Source of the DNA: Eutreptiella sp. 'Long Island Sound 2002'
Lineage: Eukaryota > Euglenozoa > Euglenophyceae > Eutreptiales > Eutreptiaceae
NCBI GenBank assembly: GCA_964036045.1
Contig: OZ038379.1
Coordinates: 181,242,436 to 181,306,435, forward strand
Direction: 5' to 3'
Length of the DNA: 64,000 nucleotides
Made by a program: the position numbers and the translations under genes. Positions 35,501-43,994 of this stretch are shown in pieces. The stretch's first letter is position 1; the number at the start of each line of letters is the position of its first letter. The notes beneath the pieces are model-generated. The model was not told the origin of the DNA. It was given only the letters and a program-made list of their open reading frames with translations, and ran no database searches.

Positions 35501-36338
35501 CCAAACAATGGTACCACCGGGTGGTTGTGCTTGGACAATGCTGTGCAGGCGTGAGGGGGAAGGGGGCAGGAACGTCCAGTGGCGGGCAGTCTCTACAGGC
35601 TGACCAGGCGCAGTTGGGCAAAGGCACCCCAGCACTGCCACCGCACGAGCAGCGCACGATACCCCCGCTGGTCAGCCGATCGTGGACCCCGGCGCCCACG
35701 TTGCTCGTGCTGACGTATGACTCCGACTGACTGATCTTGCCGGCGTTCGACGCCCCCCAATCGGGATCGTGCGGCGTGTCATCGGCGTTCGGCGCGTGGG
35801 TGTCCGCCACCGCCGGGGACTCCAGGGCGGCCCCGGGGTTGCAGTGCGTCTCGGACAGGACCGCCTGGCTGCCCGGGAAGAAGGCCGGCCGCGCATCATC
35901 CAACGGCACATCGCCGCCGGTGTTGTCCACCGCCCGCTCCAGGCCCCGCAGGGGCACCTCGAGCTCCTCCACGGGGAGGCCGTCGTGGAGGCTGCCGGGG
36001 GAGTGGTCGTCCGCCATCACGCTCAGCGCGCTGCTGCGGCTCGTGGCCACGACGGCACTGCTCACGGAGCTGTTGGAGCTGCGGGAGCGGGCGCTGTGGC
36101 TGTCGCGGGGGGTGTTGGTCGCCTGCGCGTCCGTGTGCCCCGCGGCGCTGCCCCCGACGGTGGTCGCCTCCGAGCCGCCGTGCCCCAGCTCGTCGACGTG
36201 GACCTCGGCCCCCTGCTGGAGCAGGCTCTCGCGCTGCAGGTCGTCGCTGCTCCCGCCGACGGCATCGTTGTGCCCGAGGAACGGCGCGGCCTCGCCAAAG
36301 CCGTGCTGGTGGGGGGAAGAGTTCTCAAAGTCAGACAT
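20808..36338 (-). CDS. Giant multi-exon low-complexity/coiled-coil protein gene
   Basis: Six minus-strand exons join with consistent phases: A 36338-35663, B 34818-34301, C 32764 to about 29627, D 27406-25292, E 23326-22911, F 21705-20808 (stop TAG), about 2,586 residues. Junction phases are 1, 0, 0, 0 and 2; acceptors all end in CAG and the clear donors are GTATCG, GTGCAG, GTACCC and GTCCCT. The 3' end of exon C is ambiguous (29627 or near 29590). Exon A may itself be internal, since GTCTCCTGCAG precedes it, so the true start may lie further upstream. The protein is Ser/Ala-rich, then Pro/Gly/Ala-rich, then Gln/His/Pro-rich, and ends in coiled coils. I recognise no catalytic domain. A scaffold or cytoskeletal role is possible but is only inference. 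Introns of 0.8-2.3 kb hold most of the repeats in this part of the window. Confidence 0.7.
22226..22395 (+). repeat. Dispersed repeat R2, copy 1
   Basis: Begins CCCCCTGTGTGACATTCCGT and contains GGGCCCTGGACGGTCACCCG and CGCATGTTGCGTCGGGTCGC. Close copies lie at 27937-28115 and 29256-29400, all on the same strand and all in introns of the giant gene. Confidence 0.85.
22911..23326 (-). CDS. Giant gene exon E
   Basis: Bounded by the acceptor GTCATCCGCAG and the donor AACAG|GTCCCT. It encodes about 138 residues starting ISAYLQQHEASDSAVSSEDR and ending LCQLLKVNR across the junction. Phase 0 in and phase 2 out fit exons D and F exactly. The overlapping 466-codon plus-strand frame is antisense shadow. 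Confidence 0.65.
23540..23645. repeat. Compound AC/AG microsatellite
   Basis: About ten AC units followed by long AG runs with one short interruption, in the intron upstream of exon E. Confidence 0.95.
23646..23830 (+). repeat. R3 element relative with GGTTGGCGGTTGG minisatellite
   Basis: Shares with the complete element at 28489-29015 the order: AAAAGTGTTCC, CTCAACCATGGTTGG, TTGGCGGTTGGTGG repeats, CCCTTGGGGC and GTCCTTAAGGGCGGTCC. No matching terminal inverted repeat pair or target duplication was found, so this copy is probably partial. Confidence 0.7.
24418..24508 (+). repeat. R3 element right-end fragment
   Basis: Short TTGGCGG minisatellite, then GGGGGCTGTCCTTAAC and an end TTAGGACAGCCCTG that is a variant of the R3 terminal repeat. 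Another end variant (CCTTAAGGACAGCCCTG) lies at about 24148-24164. Confidence 0.65.
25292..27406 (-). CDS. Giant gene exon D (Gln/Pro-rich plus long coiled coil)
   Basis: A 2,115-base exon (705 codons) between the acceptor CCGCCTTCTCAG and the donor CAGAG|GTACCC. Its first 300 codons are rich in His, Gln and Pro, including Tyr/His-Pro runs and Gln-Gln repeats. From about residue 470 it becomes a classic heptad coiled coil (VVRTLRRQERLQTELNHQIE, then KEDQIKRLQKKVDDLSAKE). The coiled coil continues to the exon end and probably drives oligomerisation. Confidence 0.85.
27937..28115 (+). repeat. Dispersed repeat R2, copy 2
   Basis: Same block order as copy 1, with GCGGTCTCTTTACGG where copy 1 has TTGCTTCTTTATAGG. 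It is preceded by GATGCATCGGAAGGGGGG, which resembles the start of repeat R4. Confidence 0.85.
28489..29015 (+). mobile_element. hAT-type MITE with internal minisatellite (R3, complete)
   Basis: A 527-bp element with perfect 14-bp terminal inverted repeats (CAGGGCGGTCCTTA at 28489; its reverse complement ending at 29015). It is flanked by a perfect 8-bp direct repeat GCCACAGG (28481-28488 and 29016-29023). CAGGG-type ends with an 8-bp duplication are the hallmark of hAT-superfamily elements. It encodes no transposase and so depends on one elsewhere. The interior is a roughly 380-bp minisatellite of TTGGCGG/TTGGTGG units, itself containing a duplicated block of about 200 bp. It lies in the intron between giant-gene exons C and D. 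Confidence 0.9.
29256..29400 (+). repeat. Dispersed repeat R2, copy 3
   Basis: Same block order as the other copies; it ends at a 16-C run that leads directly into the reversed R4 copy, suggesting that R2 and R4 may be parts of one larger element. Confidence 0.85.
29415..29590 (-). repeat. Dispersed repeat R4, copy 2
   Basis: Reverse-orientation match to 10510-10700, including the TTGGCAACCTCCTCCAACCG string. It overlaps the uncertain 3' boundary of giant-gene exon C. Confidence 0.75.
29627..32764 (-). CDS. Giant gene exon C (Pro/Gly/Ala/Ser-rich)
   Basis: About 3.1 kb after the acceptor CCGCCGCAG at 32765. It encodes roughly 1,046 residues of Pro/Ala/Gly/Ser-rich, very GC-rich sequence without recognisable domains; much of it is predictably disordered. 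The 3' end is uncertain: phase-0 donors exist at GGCAGC|GTGGGC (29627) and CCAGG|GTTGCA (near 29590), the second at the edge of repeat R4. Two antisense frames of 500-990 codons arise from the GC-rich composition. Confidence 0.65.
32825..32985 (+). repeat. Dispersed repeat R1, copy 2
   Basis: Best match to 10105-10285; the G run between the two conserved halves is 14 bases here. It lies just 5' (minus strand) of exon C. Confidence 0.75.
32986..34020. other. Intron between giant-gene exons B and C, no separate gene
   Basis: Contains several homopolymer runs (C near 33400, G near 33700, C near 33822) and short frames on both strands. No independent gene is supported. Confidence 0.45.
34030..34100 (-). 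repeat. tRNA-like segment (A and B boxes), possible SINE or tRNA relic
   Basis: On the minus strand TAGCTCAGTAGTCAGG (34091-34076) resembles a pol III A box and GCTTCGAATCC (34048-34038) a B box, about 28 bases apart, bracketed by GCAGGT...ACCTGC arms that can pair. The T stem is imperfect and no clear anticodon arm forms. A functional tRNA is therefore unlikely; a SINE head or decayed tRNA fits better. Confidence 0.45.
34301..34818 (-). CDS. Giant gene exon B
   Basis: Bounded by the acceptor AACTTGTCGCAG and the donor TCGCAG|GTGCAG. Two bases complete a Gly codon begun in exon A, and the exon ends in phase 0. It encodes about 172 residues, Ser/Thr/Ala-rich, with TDVYLAQLQVLQSHRM near the start and a Ser-rich tail ending TTTSSSQ. 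Confidence 0.75.
34971..35359. mobile_element. TA-flanked MITE with poly-C/poly-G termini
   Basis: A 389-bp segment begins with a C run then CTTTGTAATAGCTACGCC and ends with GGCGTAGCTATTACAAG then a G run: terminal inverted repeats of at least 17 bp beyond the homopolymers. It is flanked on both sides by TA (34969-34970, 35360-35361), as expected for Tc1/mariner-type insertion. Inside, GGTCCCTACGCCTACTGTAG occurs twice. No transposase is encoded. It lies in the intron between exons A and B. Confidence 0.7.
35663..36338 (-). CDS. Giant gene exon A (first exon seen)
   Basis: Opens with MSDFENSSPHQHGFGEAAPF at the ATG 36338 and ends in phase 1 at the donor GGG|GTATCG. It encodes about 225 residues of Ser/Ala/Asp-rich sequence. 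The frame stays open upstream to an acceptor-like GTCTCCTGCAG, so either this ATG is the start or a further 5' exon exists. Confidence 0.65.
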
Positions 36339-36524
36339 TGTTGCCAAAGTCAGGCATGATCGCTGCAGGAGACCGGAGTGCCCTGGTTCTTATCCATCCC
36401 CGTTTGCACCAGAGGGCAGACAAGGACCAGCCCCCACCTCCCACGCAACGGATGCCCCCCCTCCCTGCGCGAGCCCAGGAGACAGCCCCCTGCCCAGGGA
36501 AGTTTTAGAGGGGGGGGGGGGGGC

Positions 36525-36690
36525 TGGGGCCCAACAGTTCGTGTACCAAAAATGGCCCCACCAGATTTTCCCGATTGCAAATTTCGTTTTCTCCCACGGT
36601 GGTCACTTTGGTCTGGGGGGGGGGGGGGGTGGTCCAGGGGCGGTAACCCCCCCTCCTCCTGTGGTGTACGGCCATTTGGATACTTCCCCC
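36525..36690 (+). repeat. Dispersed repeat R1, divergent copy 3
   Basis: Same block order as 10105-10285: AAAAATGGCCCCACCAGATT, TTCTCCCACGGTGG, a 14-G run, then CTCCTCCTGTGGTGTACGGC. Divergence is higher than between the other two copies. Confidence 0.6.
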
Positions 36691-39360
36691 GCGGAACCCA
36701 CCCCCCCCCCCAACACACACACATGGGTACAGGCATGGGCGGCACCTCATGCCCGCGAGCGCCTCGGCAGGGTCGTGTCAGGGGGGGCGGGTTTGGCACA
36801 AGGCCTTGGTGGTTGGCTCTGCTAGCTTGTGGTGGCGCCTATTGGCCTCTCGCCTTTGAACCTTCTGCTATGACAAGCAGGCATCCGTACTACTGCGGGC
36901 ATCCGCACTGCCGCGGGCATCCACCCGCCTGGGGGGGAATCCAGAATGCAACTTCTGCCCATGGCGTCCTCCCCTGACGGCCTGATCAGTGCCCGGTATG
37001 CTGTCATCACGAAGACCCCAGGCTGGGAGGTGCTCACCACAACCAGCAACGTGAATGTCACACAAGGCCATGGGTGCTAGCTCACCAATGTGTGACTTGC
37101 TGGTAGTGTGTTGCAGTACCAAGGGGGGAGGGGTCAACAGTCTGGGCAGCCTTGAGACCAGGCATCCGGATCGGTGACCCTAGTCAAGCCTTATTCAAGC
37201 CTTACAGAGAGTGGCCAGGGCTGTGAGGAGGCCATTGCTGAGTGGGCCAGGGGAAGGGAACAATTGGGTCCTTTCGTGGGGTTCACCCACCGACCCCTGC
37301 CCAACCCCTACCAGAACCCCAATCGAAACCCCTACCGGAACCCCTTTCAGAACCCCGATTGGAACCCCTCGTGCGGAGGGGGTGGCTTTGCGAAAAAGGC
37401 CACATTTTGGAGTCAACCCACCCACCCACCCACCCACCTCTTGACCCCCCCCCAACCTACCCCAGGACGGGCCACTCAGCAATGGCCGGGCTGTGAGGCA
37501 GGAGCATCTCAGTACGCTGAGACCCAAACAACCCCTTGCACTGCGCTCAGCAAGGCCTTGCCCTCTAATCCCTCCTACCCGGCAGACAACGGTTGGGATC
37601 ACGAAGACATGCCCGTGGCTGACATGTGGCTTCTGGGGGAGTGCCCGCACAACTTGTGTGCACTGCGCGCTAGGGGAGGACACTCAGAATGCCCTGGTTT
37701 TTACCCTCACCCTCAAAAAAATGGCCTCTAATGAGAGCAAACCCATTGGCCGCAAGACTTGATCACCCCTTCCCACAATCAAGAGGGTGATATAACCGAC
37801 GACTTTGCTGCTTGTGCACGATGTGAAGGGGCCTGTTCACGCGATGTGTGTGCCACTTGGCATGACCACTGGCAGCAGTGTGGCTGCAGCATCGTGTTTA
37901 GATGGGCAACAAATGGCATCTACAGAGCGCCCCATCTTGCCCTGTTGGGCACCTCCCCACGTGAACATACATAAGATGGCCCCTTCGCAGCAACCACCAC
38001 CTTGGTCTGGGGTCCAGGCACGCCAGTCCCCCCGCTGGATTGTCGAATCTCGAAAGGGAAGCTGCTGATCCTTGGTGCTTGGTCGGGCGGGCTAAATCCT
38101 CACGCCGCGCGGGCGCGCTGCGTCAAGTGCTCCCCCCTCTCAGGACTGCACAGCCACCACCCCCTCCAGGAGGGGCTGGGGCCACCCGGCCTTCCCCTTG
38201 CGCAAGTCCTCGGCAGGTACCAGCCCCCCAAGGACCAGGGGCCTGGGGCCTGGTTCTGCTTCTGATGGGCCCCAGACCCCTGGCGCCCGCTCATCAGCGC
38301 CCAGGGCCTAAGGCCAGGGGCTGCAGAGGGTTCGAGCCAGGGCGTCTCCGCGCAGCATGTAGCAGTCTCTGTCTGCAGAGGCCCGATTAGCCGCCCCTCG
38401 GCCCTCACACCCGCGTAGTACCTGTCAGACGTTGCCAGTCCTTGTGGCCTCCAGGCAGGGGCCCGTGCCTGTGTTCACTATGCAAGTGGGCTCTCATGCA
38501 CACACGCTTGCATCCTGAGGACTGGTGCCAGGTGCTACGAAGGCGAATCAAGGCGAACTAGGCACAGAGCGGGGCGTTTTTTCTGTATGAAGTGGAGACC
38601 GATCCACAATGCGGTATTGGCATTGGCACACATAGGAGGCGGAGGGGACCTTGCAACACAACGGCTCCCGAATCATCAAGCCCCGACTGACACCCCCCAA
38701 CCATCTCACGGATGCTACACCGTCTGCTACAGACATGCGGTGCAACTGCGCCCTCTCATTGTGCGGGGGAACAAAACCAAAGTACCACACTGCAATGGAA
38801 GGAGGATTTCTTTGGTGCTGTCAGCCCCATGCAATGCGGGGCAGGGGGCAGGGTCCCCACCCCTGGGGACTGCGGCCCCCTATGCAGCAAGGATGCGGGA
38901 TTGTGAACCAAGGCGGGGCAGAGTGTCCAAGGAACAGGGGTGCCAAAATGATATGGTCCCTAGAGCTGGTGGTGCGAAGTCTGCCTCACTCCGAGCCGTA
39001 CCCCTGCGAAATTGAGGCGGATGAGGCTCGAGAAATGGACCGTGCGCTTGATGCTGCAGAGTGTGGTATCCTCTTGTTGGCCCTCGTGTTGTGTCACAGC
39101 CTGAACATGGCCTCAACACCAGACCTGCCACATGTACGGCAGGGCCACTGAGTCTTGCGAGGAGTCGCCCCTGGACGGCCCCTGTGCCTTTTGCAGTTCC
39201 ATAGTACCTGCTCCTGTCACACCCGGAACCCAGTAGCAAACAGCTGCATCCAGCGCACAACTCGGAGGAGCCAGCTCTTCGTTATCACACTGGGCTGGCG
39301 GACGCGAGTGGCCAGTCTGCTCAACACCATCGGCTCGTTGCGCATCTTTTTGTGTGGTGA
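36691..39360. other. 2.7-kb intergenic, no gene recognised
   Basis: Short frames on both strands without recognisable motifs. A 12-bp minisatellite lies at 37298-37372 and homopolymer C runs near 36703 and 37446. I see no RNA gene. Confidence 0.4.
37298..37372. repeat. 12-bp minisatellite (AACCCCnnnnGG type)
   Basis: Six imperfect 12-base units (CCAGAACCCCAATCGAAACC and onward). All three plus frames read through as short-period peptides such as NPYQNPNRNPYR, which points to a DNA repeat rather than a gene. Confidence 0.8.
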
Positions 39361-39429
39361 TCAGAGTGCCGGAGAGTGCAAACTGAATGCAGGCAGAATC
39401 ATCGACTTCCAGTGTCCATTGACTGCAGC

Positions 39430-40240
39430 ATGAGTCAAGACCAACCAGCCCAAGAAGAATCCTCTGCCTCCGAATATCGCATCCTTGCTGCCTTGATCCA
39501 CTGCTTCTGACTGATCTGATTCCACTGGTTCCAAGACCGCACGACGGAAAAATGGAAGCAAGCCGCAGTACATTAGGTCTTGGACATCAAAAGTGATCCC
39601 AATCCTCAAAATGGGACACTTCCGCGAGAAGTAGGAATACATGACGCCAAACAGGACAGACAAGAAGGGGCAGGAGGCGCTGGATGGACTTGTTGCCCTT
39701 GGCAAAATTTTGCCTTCGGCAAGGCTCCTCAGACTGGGGCTGGGGAACAGTGCCCCCAAAACGGAGTTATGGTGTTACCCGTCATGCTGGTGCTCAGGAA
39801 CATTTCGCAGCATGAAGGCCACCATGTTAATGCGTCAGGGTGTCCAACACGTCAGCCATCCGAAGGGCCATCAGATCACGCATCGGGATGGCCAACGTGA
39901 TGACCATCGTGATCATGGGGCACCACCATGATGGCCGTCACTCACCCATCACCACCATGTTCGGTCATGAGTCCCTCCGTGATGTTCTCCTCCACGAGGA
40001 ATATGCAGATCTTCGCAATGAGTCCGATCTTGCGTGGGGCCCGGAACTTGAAGTCCTTGTACACCGGGTGGTAGACCCGCATCCCCGTCACAGTCGGGAA
40101 GGGGCGCCCGGGGGCCCAGAGGGCGCCGGCGAAGAGGACGCACACCCGAGTGACGAGCACCCGTGCCTCCGGCGAGAGACAGTGGAAGGTGACACCCAAG
40201 ATGCCGGCTTGTCGCCGTTCAGCTGAAGAAATGATCGGGG
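39430..40240 (-). CDS. Possible two exons of an unrecognised protein
   Basis: An open minus-strand stretch follows the acceptor ATTTCTTCAG (near 40229) and ends at the strong donor GATGG|GTGAGTG (39946). It reads MRVYHPVYKDFKFRAPRKIG and onward, mixed hydrophobic and basic, unlike nearby repeat frames. A second stretch after CCATCCAG (about 39691) has the matching phase and begins SCPFLSVLFGVMYSYFSRK. Together they could encode a membrane-associated segment, but I recognise no family and found neither a start exon nor a clear end. The stretch lies 3' of the amino-acid-oxidase gene on the same strand. Alternative: chance open frames. Confidence 0.3.
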
Positions 40241-40576
40241 GGGGACACACAACCAAGATGCTAGAAGTTAGGAGCACCGAGACCACGGCCAAGCATGTTG
40301 GTTTCCTCCGGGTATCTGTCTCCAAAAAGTGGCGAACTTGACAGCCATCATTACAGCACCTTGGCCTCACTACTTTCTTCGATACCTCAAGTTTTTACAC
40401 CATCGCGTATCCCTCGTCTCCGTGCGCGTTGATACCGCACTACGTCTCGGGGTCGCCTGCGAGGCAACGCGGATTGCGCGTCTGTCTGCGGACATCCGCA
40501 CGGCTTCTTCGTGATGACCCCGGCGAGACACTGTTCCACTCCGGCGGCGTGCCGCAACCGAATCACGACACTTGTT

Positions 40577-42172
40577 TTATGACTTGCCCGGAGAAGCTAC
40601 GACCTGCTCCGCGACATCCTCCGCGCACCCCCAGCAGGTGGTCCAGCCCGCGCCACCGTGCCCGTAGTTGTTGGCCCACACCAGCCCGTGCTCCCGCGAC
40701 AACGCCACATCAGACCCCACCTTGACGCCGCCCCGCCGGACTGGGCGGAAGGCCGCCACGGAGAACGCAGGCTCCATCCTCCCGGTCGAGTCGTTCGCGA
40801 TCTGCGGCATGAACGTCCGCGCCACAGCGTTCAGGCGCGCGCGCTCCTCGTCGGTCGCCGGCTCCGCCTGCAGATACACCGGCCCCGGCGGGTTCTGCTC
40901 GCGCGCCGGGCTGCTGCTGATCTGGCGCTCGTCGTAGGCGCCGCCGGAGACCACAAGGCCGCCGCGCGGGATCAGGTAGGCAGGCTGGGCGTCGTTGATC
41001 GCGTAGCTCCCGCCGTCCAACACGTCCTCGCCGTCCTCGGCGCTCACCTTCCACGAGCAGGCGGGCAGGTAGATGCGGCGCCGCACGCGCGTCCCCACCG
41101 CAACCTCCACCTCGACCTCGTGGCTCACCGGCCTTTTGAATGCGCTCAGCACGCCGCGGCCCCCGATCATCACGTCTTCCTCCCACTTCGGCCCCCCAGC
41201 CCCCCCCGTCTCTCCGCCTTGTGCCGCCCGAAACCGCGCGCCCGCCAGCCCCGCGCAGTTGACGACGATGGAGCAGTGCGCCTGCCTCGCGAACGCCGCC
41301 ACGTCGGCTGCACTCCCGAAAACGCCACCGCGGGTCTCGTAGACAAACTCCACGCAGTCCTCGCCTCGCTGCAGCTGGCGTTCCAGCAAGTCCAGGTACG
41401 TCGGCGCGTCGGCAGTCACACTCAGGAACACCGAGGCAGACTTGACCTGCAGCGGAAACGCGGGGGTGAACAGCGCATGCGCTTGGATGGCCTCGTGGAG
41501 CGCTTCCGTGGCGGACCCGGTCGCAGAGGCTTTCTCGCCTACGACCAGTTGCGCCCGCATCTTCTCCGCCCTCCGCGCAAACATGCGGGACAGCGCGCGC
41601 TCGGCCTGCGCCGTGGGCAGCCGCTCGTACTGGTGCACCGCCTGGAATTCCTTTGCGGTCGTCCACGAGGGCGGGGGCTCGTCCTCGCGGAACGGCTGCG
41701 TGCTCGCCAGCGCCGAGGGGACTTCTTCGATAGCAAAGCCCAACTCCGCGTCGTCGCTCAGCGATCCGCCCATCGAAGTCGAAGACGTGGTATTAGTTCG
41801 GCCTTTCGCGCCCCGCAACGCTGCCTCCGCCGCGGCCAGCTGCCCGCGGAAGCGCATCAGGGTGCGCAGCGACCACCCGTCGACCTTCTCCGCGGGCTGG
41901 CACTTGTACGGAAACCACCAGCCGCCCGCCACGCAGCTCGCGTCCGTGCGGTCCTGGAGCGCGGTGATGTCCGCTGTGACCTCGGGAGTTCTGGACACGA
42001 AATTGGGATCAAACCTTTTGCGTCGTTGACGCGCCGCCGTGACGACGACAACTTGCACGCCGCGCCTTCGCAGCTCCGCTGCGGTCGTCAGACCGATGAT
42101 GCCGTTCCCCACGACGAGGGCCCGCGTGTGGGCGGCCGTGCGCGTCAAAGGTACGGATTTGCCGATGGACAT
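40577..42172 (-). CDS. D-amino-acid-oxidase-like FAD enzyme
   Basis: An intronless 531-residue protein from the ATG at 42172 (an upstream in-frame ATG at 42259 would add 29 residues that could act as a targeting extension). The N terminus has a Rossmann FAD-binding motif, VVGNGIIGLTTAAELRRRG (GxGxxG). The C terminus has RPVRRGG and NNYGHGGAGWTTCWGCA, the family signature around the conserved substrate- and FAD-contacting YGHGG. The family deaminates D-amino acids to keto acids using oxygen, producing peroxide, usually in peroxisomes. No C-terminal SKL-like signal is seen (it ends PGKS). At about 530 residues it is longer than the usual 340-370; the extra length lies mostly in a Ser/Ala/Glu-rich insertion at about residues 100-200. 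D-aspartate oxidase or another DAO-fold enzyme remains possible. Confidence 0.85.
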   Translation of the reverse strand: MSIGKSVPLTRTAAHTRALVVGNGIIGLTTAAELRRRGVQVVVVTAARQRRKRFDPNFVSRTPEVTADITALQDRTDASCVAGGWWFPYKCQPAEKVDGWSLRTLMRFRGQLAAAEAALRGAKGRTNTTSSTSMGGSLSDDAELGFAIEEVPSALASTQPFREDEPPPSWTTAKEFQAVHQYERLPTAQAERALSRMFARRAEKMRAQLVVGEKASATGSATEALHEAIQAHALFTPAFPLQVKSASVFLSVTADAPTYLDLLERQLQRGEDCVEFVYETRGGVFGSAADVAAFARQAHCSIVVNCAGLAGARFRAAQGGETGGAGGPKWEEDVMIGGRGVLSAFKRPVSHEVEVEVAVGTRVRRRIYLPACSWKVSAEDGEDVLDGGSYAINDAQPAYLIPRGGLVVSGGAYDERQISSSPAREQNPPGPVYLQAEPATDEERARLNAVARTFMPQIANDSTGRMEPAFSVAAFRPVRRGGVKVGSDVALSREHGLVWANNYGHGGAGWTTCWGCAEDVAEQVVASPGKS

Positions 42173-42342
42173 GTTCCGGGGGAATTGAATTTGTGATGGA
42201 GAATCAACAAACCTCTGAGCCAGAAACACACGCTGAAGAAGGCAGAGGTTGATCGGCATGCGTTAAAGTGTGCATTCACGAGTCGCTTCTTGCAAGCTCT
42301 GGACTGTTGCATGCAGATTGGGCGATCAACCAATGAGACCAG

Positions 42343-42831
42343 ATGGCCAATGTATCTCAGCGCGCATGCGACTATTGCACCAAAGCCCACTTCACCAAGA
42401 AGGCAACCACAAACAAAGGCGCGGTCTCAATGGCACCGGATTGCATGGATGCCCCCCTTTTGTCCCACAACCGTTCGCACCTCATCAGCTGTGCTGTCCA
42501 CACCATTTGCGGCTTCATATCAGCGTGGTGGCCATGGCGTCAAAGTTGCCGCCTCTCCCCCCCTCCTGGCTGTGGCTGGGAGGATTGGTGCACTGCAGCA
42601 GGCCACGTCAACTATCAGGACCACAGCACCCAAACAACCACTTGGGACCGGCCAGCCCCTGTCGGCGCTGCCGCATTGCGGCCATACATCACCATCAAGA
42701 AACGGGCCATTGCACAGGAGCGGCGCGCACTGGAGCAGCTGAAGGCCCGCTTTGCACAAGCCGCGATAAGCAGTTCAGAGAGCAACGCGTTGCAGTCTGA
42801 TTGCCAAGGTCTTGATGTTGGTGGACAGTAG
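42343..42831 (+). CDS. Small WW-domain protein or exon
   Basis: A 162-residue frame divergent from the oxidase gene, with about 170 bases between the two starts. Residues around 73-105 form a WW domain: a leading SPPPGCGWEDW, then GHVNYQDHSTQTTTWDRPAP with the second conserved Trp and the trailing Pro. WW domains bind Pro-rich or phospho-Ser/Thr-Pro ligands. A basic, Gln/Arg-rich helix (KKRAIAQERRALEQLKARF) follows, then a TAG stop. The first 70 codons are less convincing and may be 5' UTR or intron, so the true start could be elsewhere. It may be one exon of a splicing- or signalling-related protein; the sequence does not decide. Confidence 0.55.
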   Translation: MANVSQRACDYCTKAHFTKKATTNKGAVSMAPDCMDAPLLSHNRSHLISCAVHTICGFISAWWPWRQSCRLSPPPGCGWEDWCTAAGHVNYQDHSTQTTTWDRPAPVGAAALRPYITIKKRAIAQERRALEQLKARFAQAAISSSESNALQSDCQGLDVGGQ

Positions 42832-43994
42832 TTTCGCGTCAGCAGCGCAGCAACGATGTCGCGGGGATCGCATGTCCTGTCTGTCTTAGCTTCGGGTGTC
42901 TTTGCCCCCAAAACCGATGAATACGGGCATCATATTGAAAAGGGCAGCCACAATGCCTGTTGATGTACCTGAGAGACGGGGCTGTGCTGTTTGCCCCAGA
43001 CCGAGCGCGGCGCGCTGCTGTGTTGCGGGAGACCATATCTCTCGGGGACATTCAGAACCTGCCAACACGGAGCACCCACCCAGAATTCAGAGGCATTGCC
43101 CAGAGACCATCCGACATTCCGTTGCTTTGTCAGCCTCACCTTGCGCCACCTACAGGAGGCTTTTTTGCTGGGCTGGCAGATGTGCGCCGGGAAACACGCA
43201 CCCACTCTGCACCCCCAGAGCGCGCTATTTTGCGCACCAAAGGTTTCTGTGGTGCATCGGGGGAAGCAACAGCACGTTGCGTGAATTTGTATGCGGACAT
43301 GGTGGCTGCCTGTTGACAACAAAAGGCTGCAAGCAACACAGCCACCGTCCAAAACGGACGAAAATCTGAAACATGCTGCACACCTGGGTGTTCCAAATAG
43401 CCCTTTTCAAGACCTTTCCGAGCATACCCCATATACCCTCCCCTGCGGGACACTCAGCAGGCACAAATGAGGCAGCACCGACCCCGTAAAACGCTCCGTG
43501 TTGGCATGAATGGTGTCCTCGAAAGATATATTGTGGGTTGGAGGGGTTGCAGCAGATGGCATGCAGACAGAGCTGCGTCGTTTGCGTGCCGTGCAACGAC
43601 TGTGACGGAACAATTATCGACTTTCTCCAACTACGATATTGTACACCGGGGCACTAATGCTTGGTTAGAGTACAGTCATCGCCGTGGTCATATTCGCTCG
43701 ACAGCTTATGGCACGGGGGATGGTGTCACCGTTGACTGGCCCAGTACCAGTTCAACCAACATTGCCGTACTTGAATACTGGTGCCATCCAAAACTCTGCC
43801 GGCTTTGATAGTTGGATGAGGAAGGACATGGATGGCGTGTTTCCAGGTAATTTTGCCACTGGGTGTTGGGGCATGTGGCCCAGTATGCCACAGGGTTGCA
43901 GGGGCCACGCAGTCGTTGCATCAGGGCGGGGCATCATTGTCCTGCATGGACAACGCACCTGGGACATCTTGGAGTATGATACTATTGAGCATCT
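42832..43994. other. Region before the helicase relic, no clear gene
   Basis: Plus-strand frames of 70-157 codons overlap in all three phases. They may include earlier, decayed parts of the helicase-bearing element (for example a frame from 43684 reading into the helicase region), but no motif is certain. Confidence 0.35.

Noticed and set aside
37298-37372. NPxx tetrapeptide-repeat protein
   Set aside because: All three frames give equally regular peptides, as expected from a 12-bp DNA repeat.
38325-38350. tRNA B box (GGGTTCGAGCC)
   Set aside because: No A box or cloverleaf was found at the required distance on either strand.
42343-42440. Zinc-cluster motif (ACDYCTK) at the start of the WW ORF
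   Set aside because: The further cysteines needed for a Zn2Cys6 or similar cluster are missing, so the match is probably chance.
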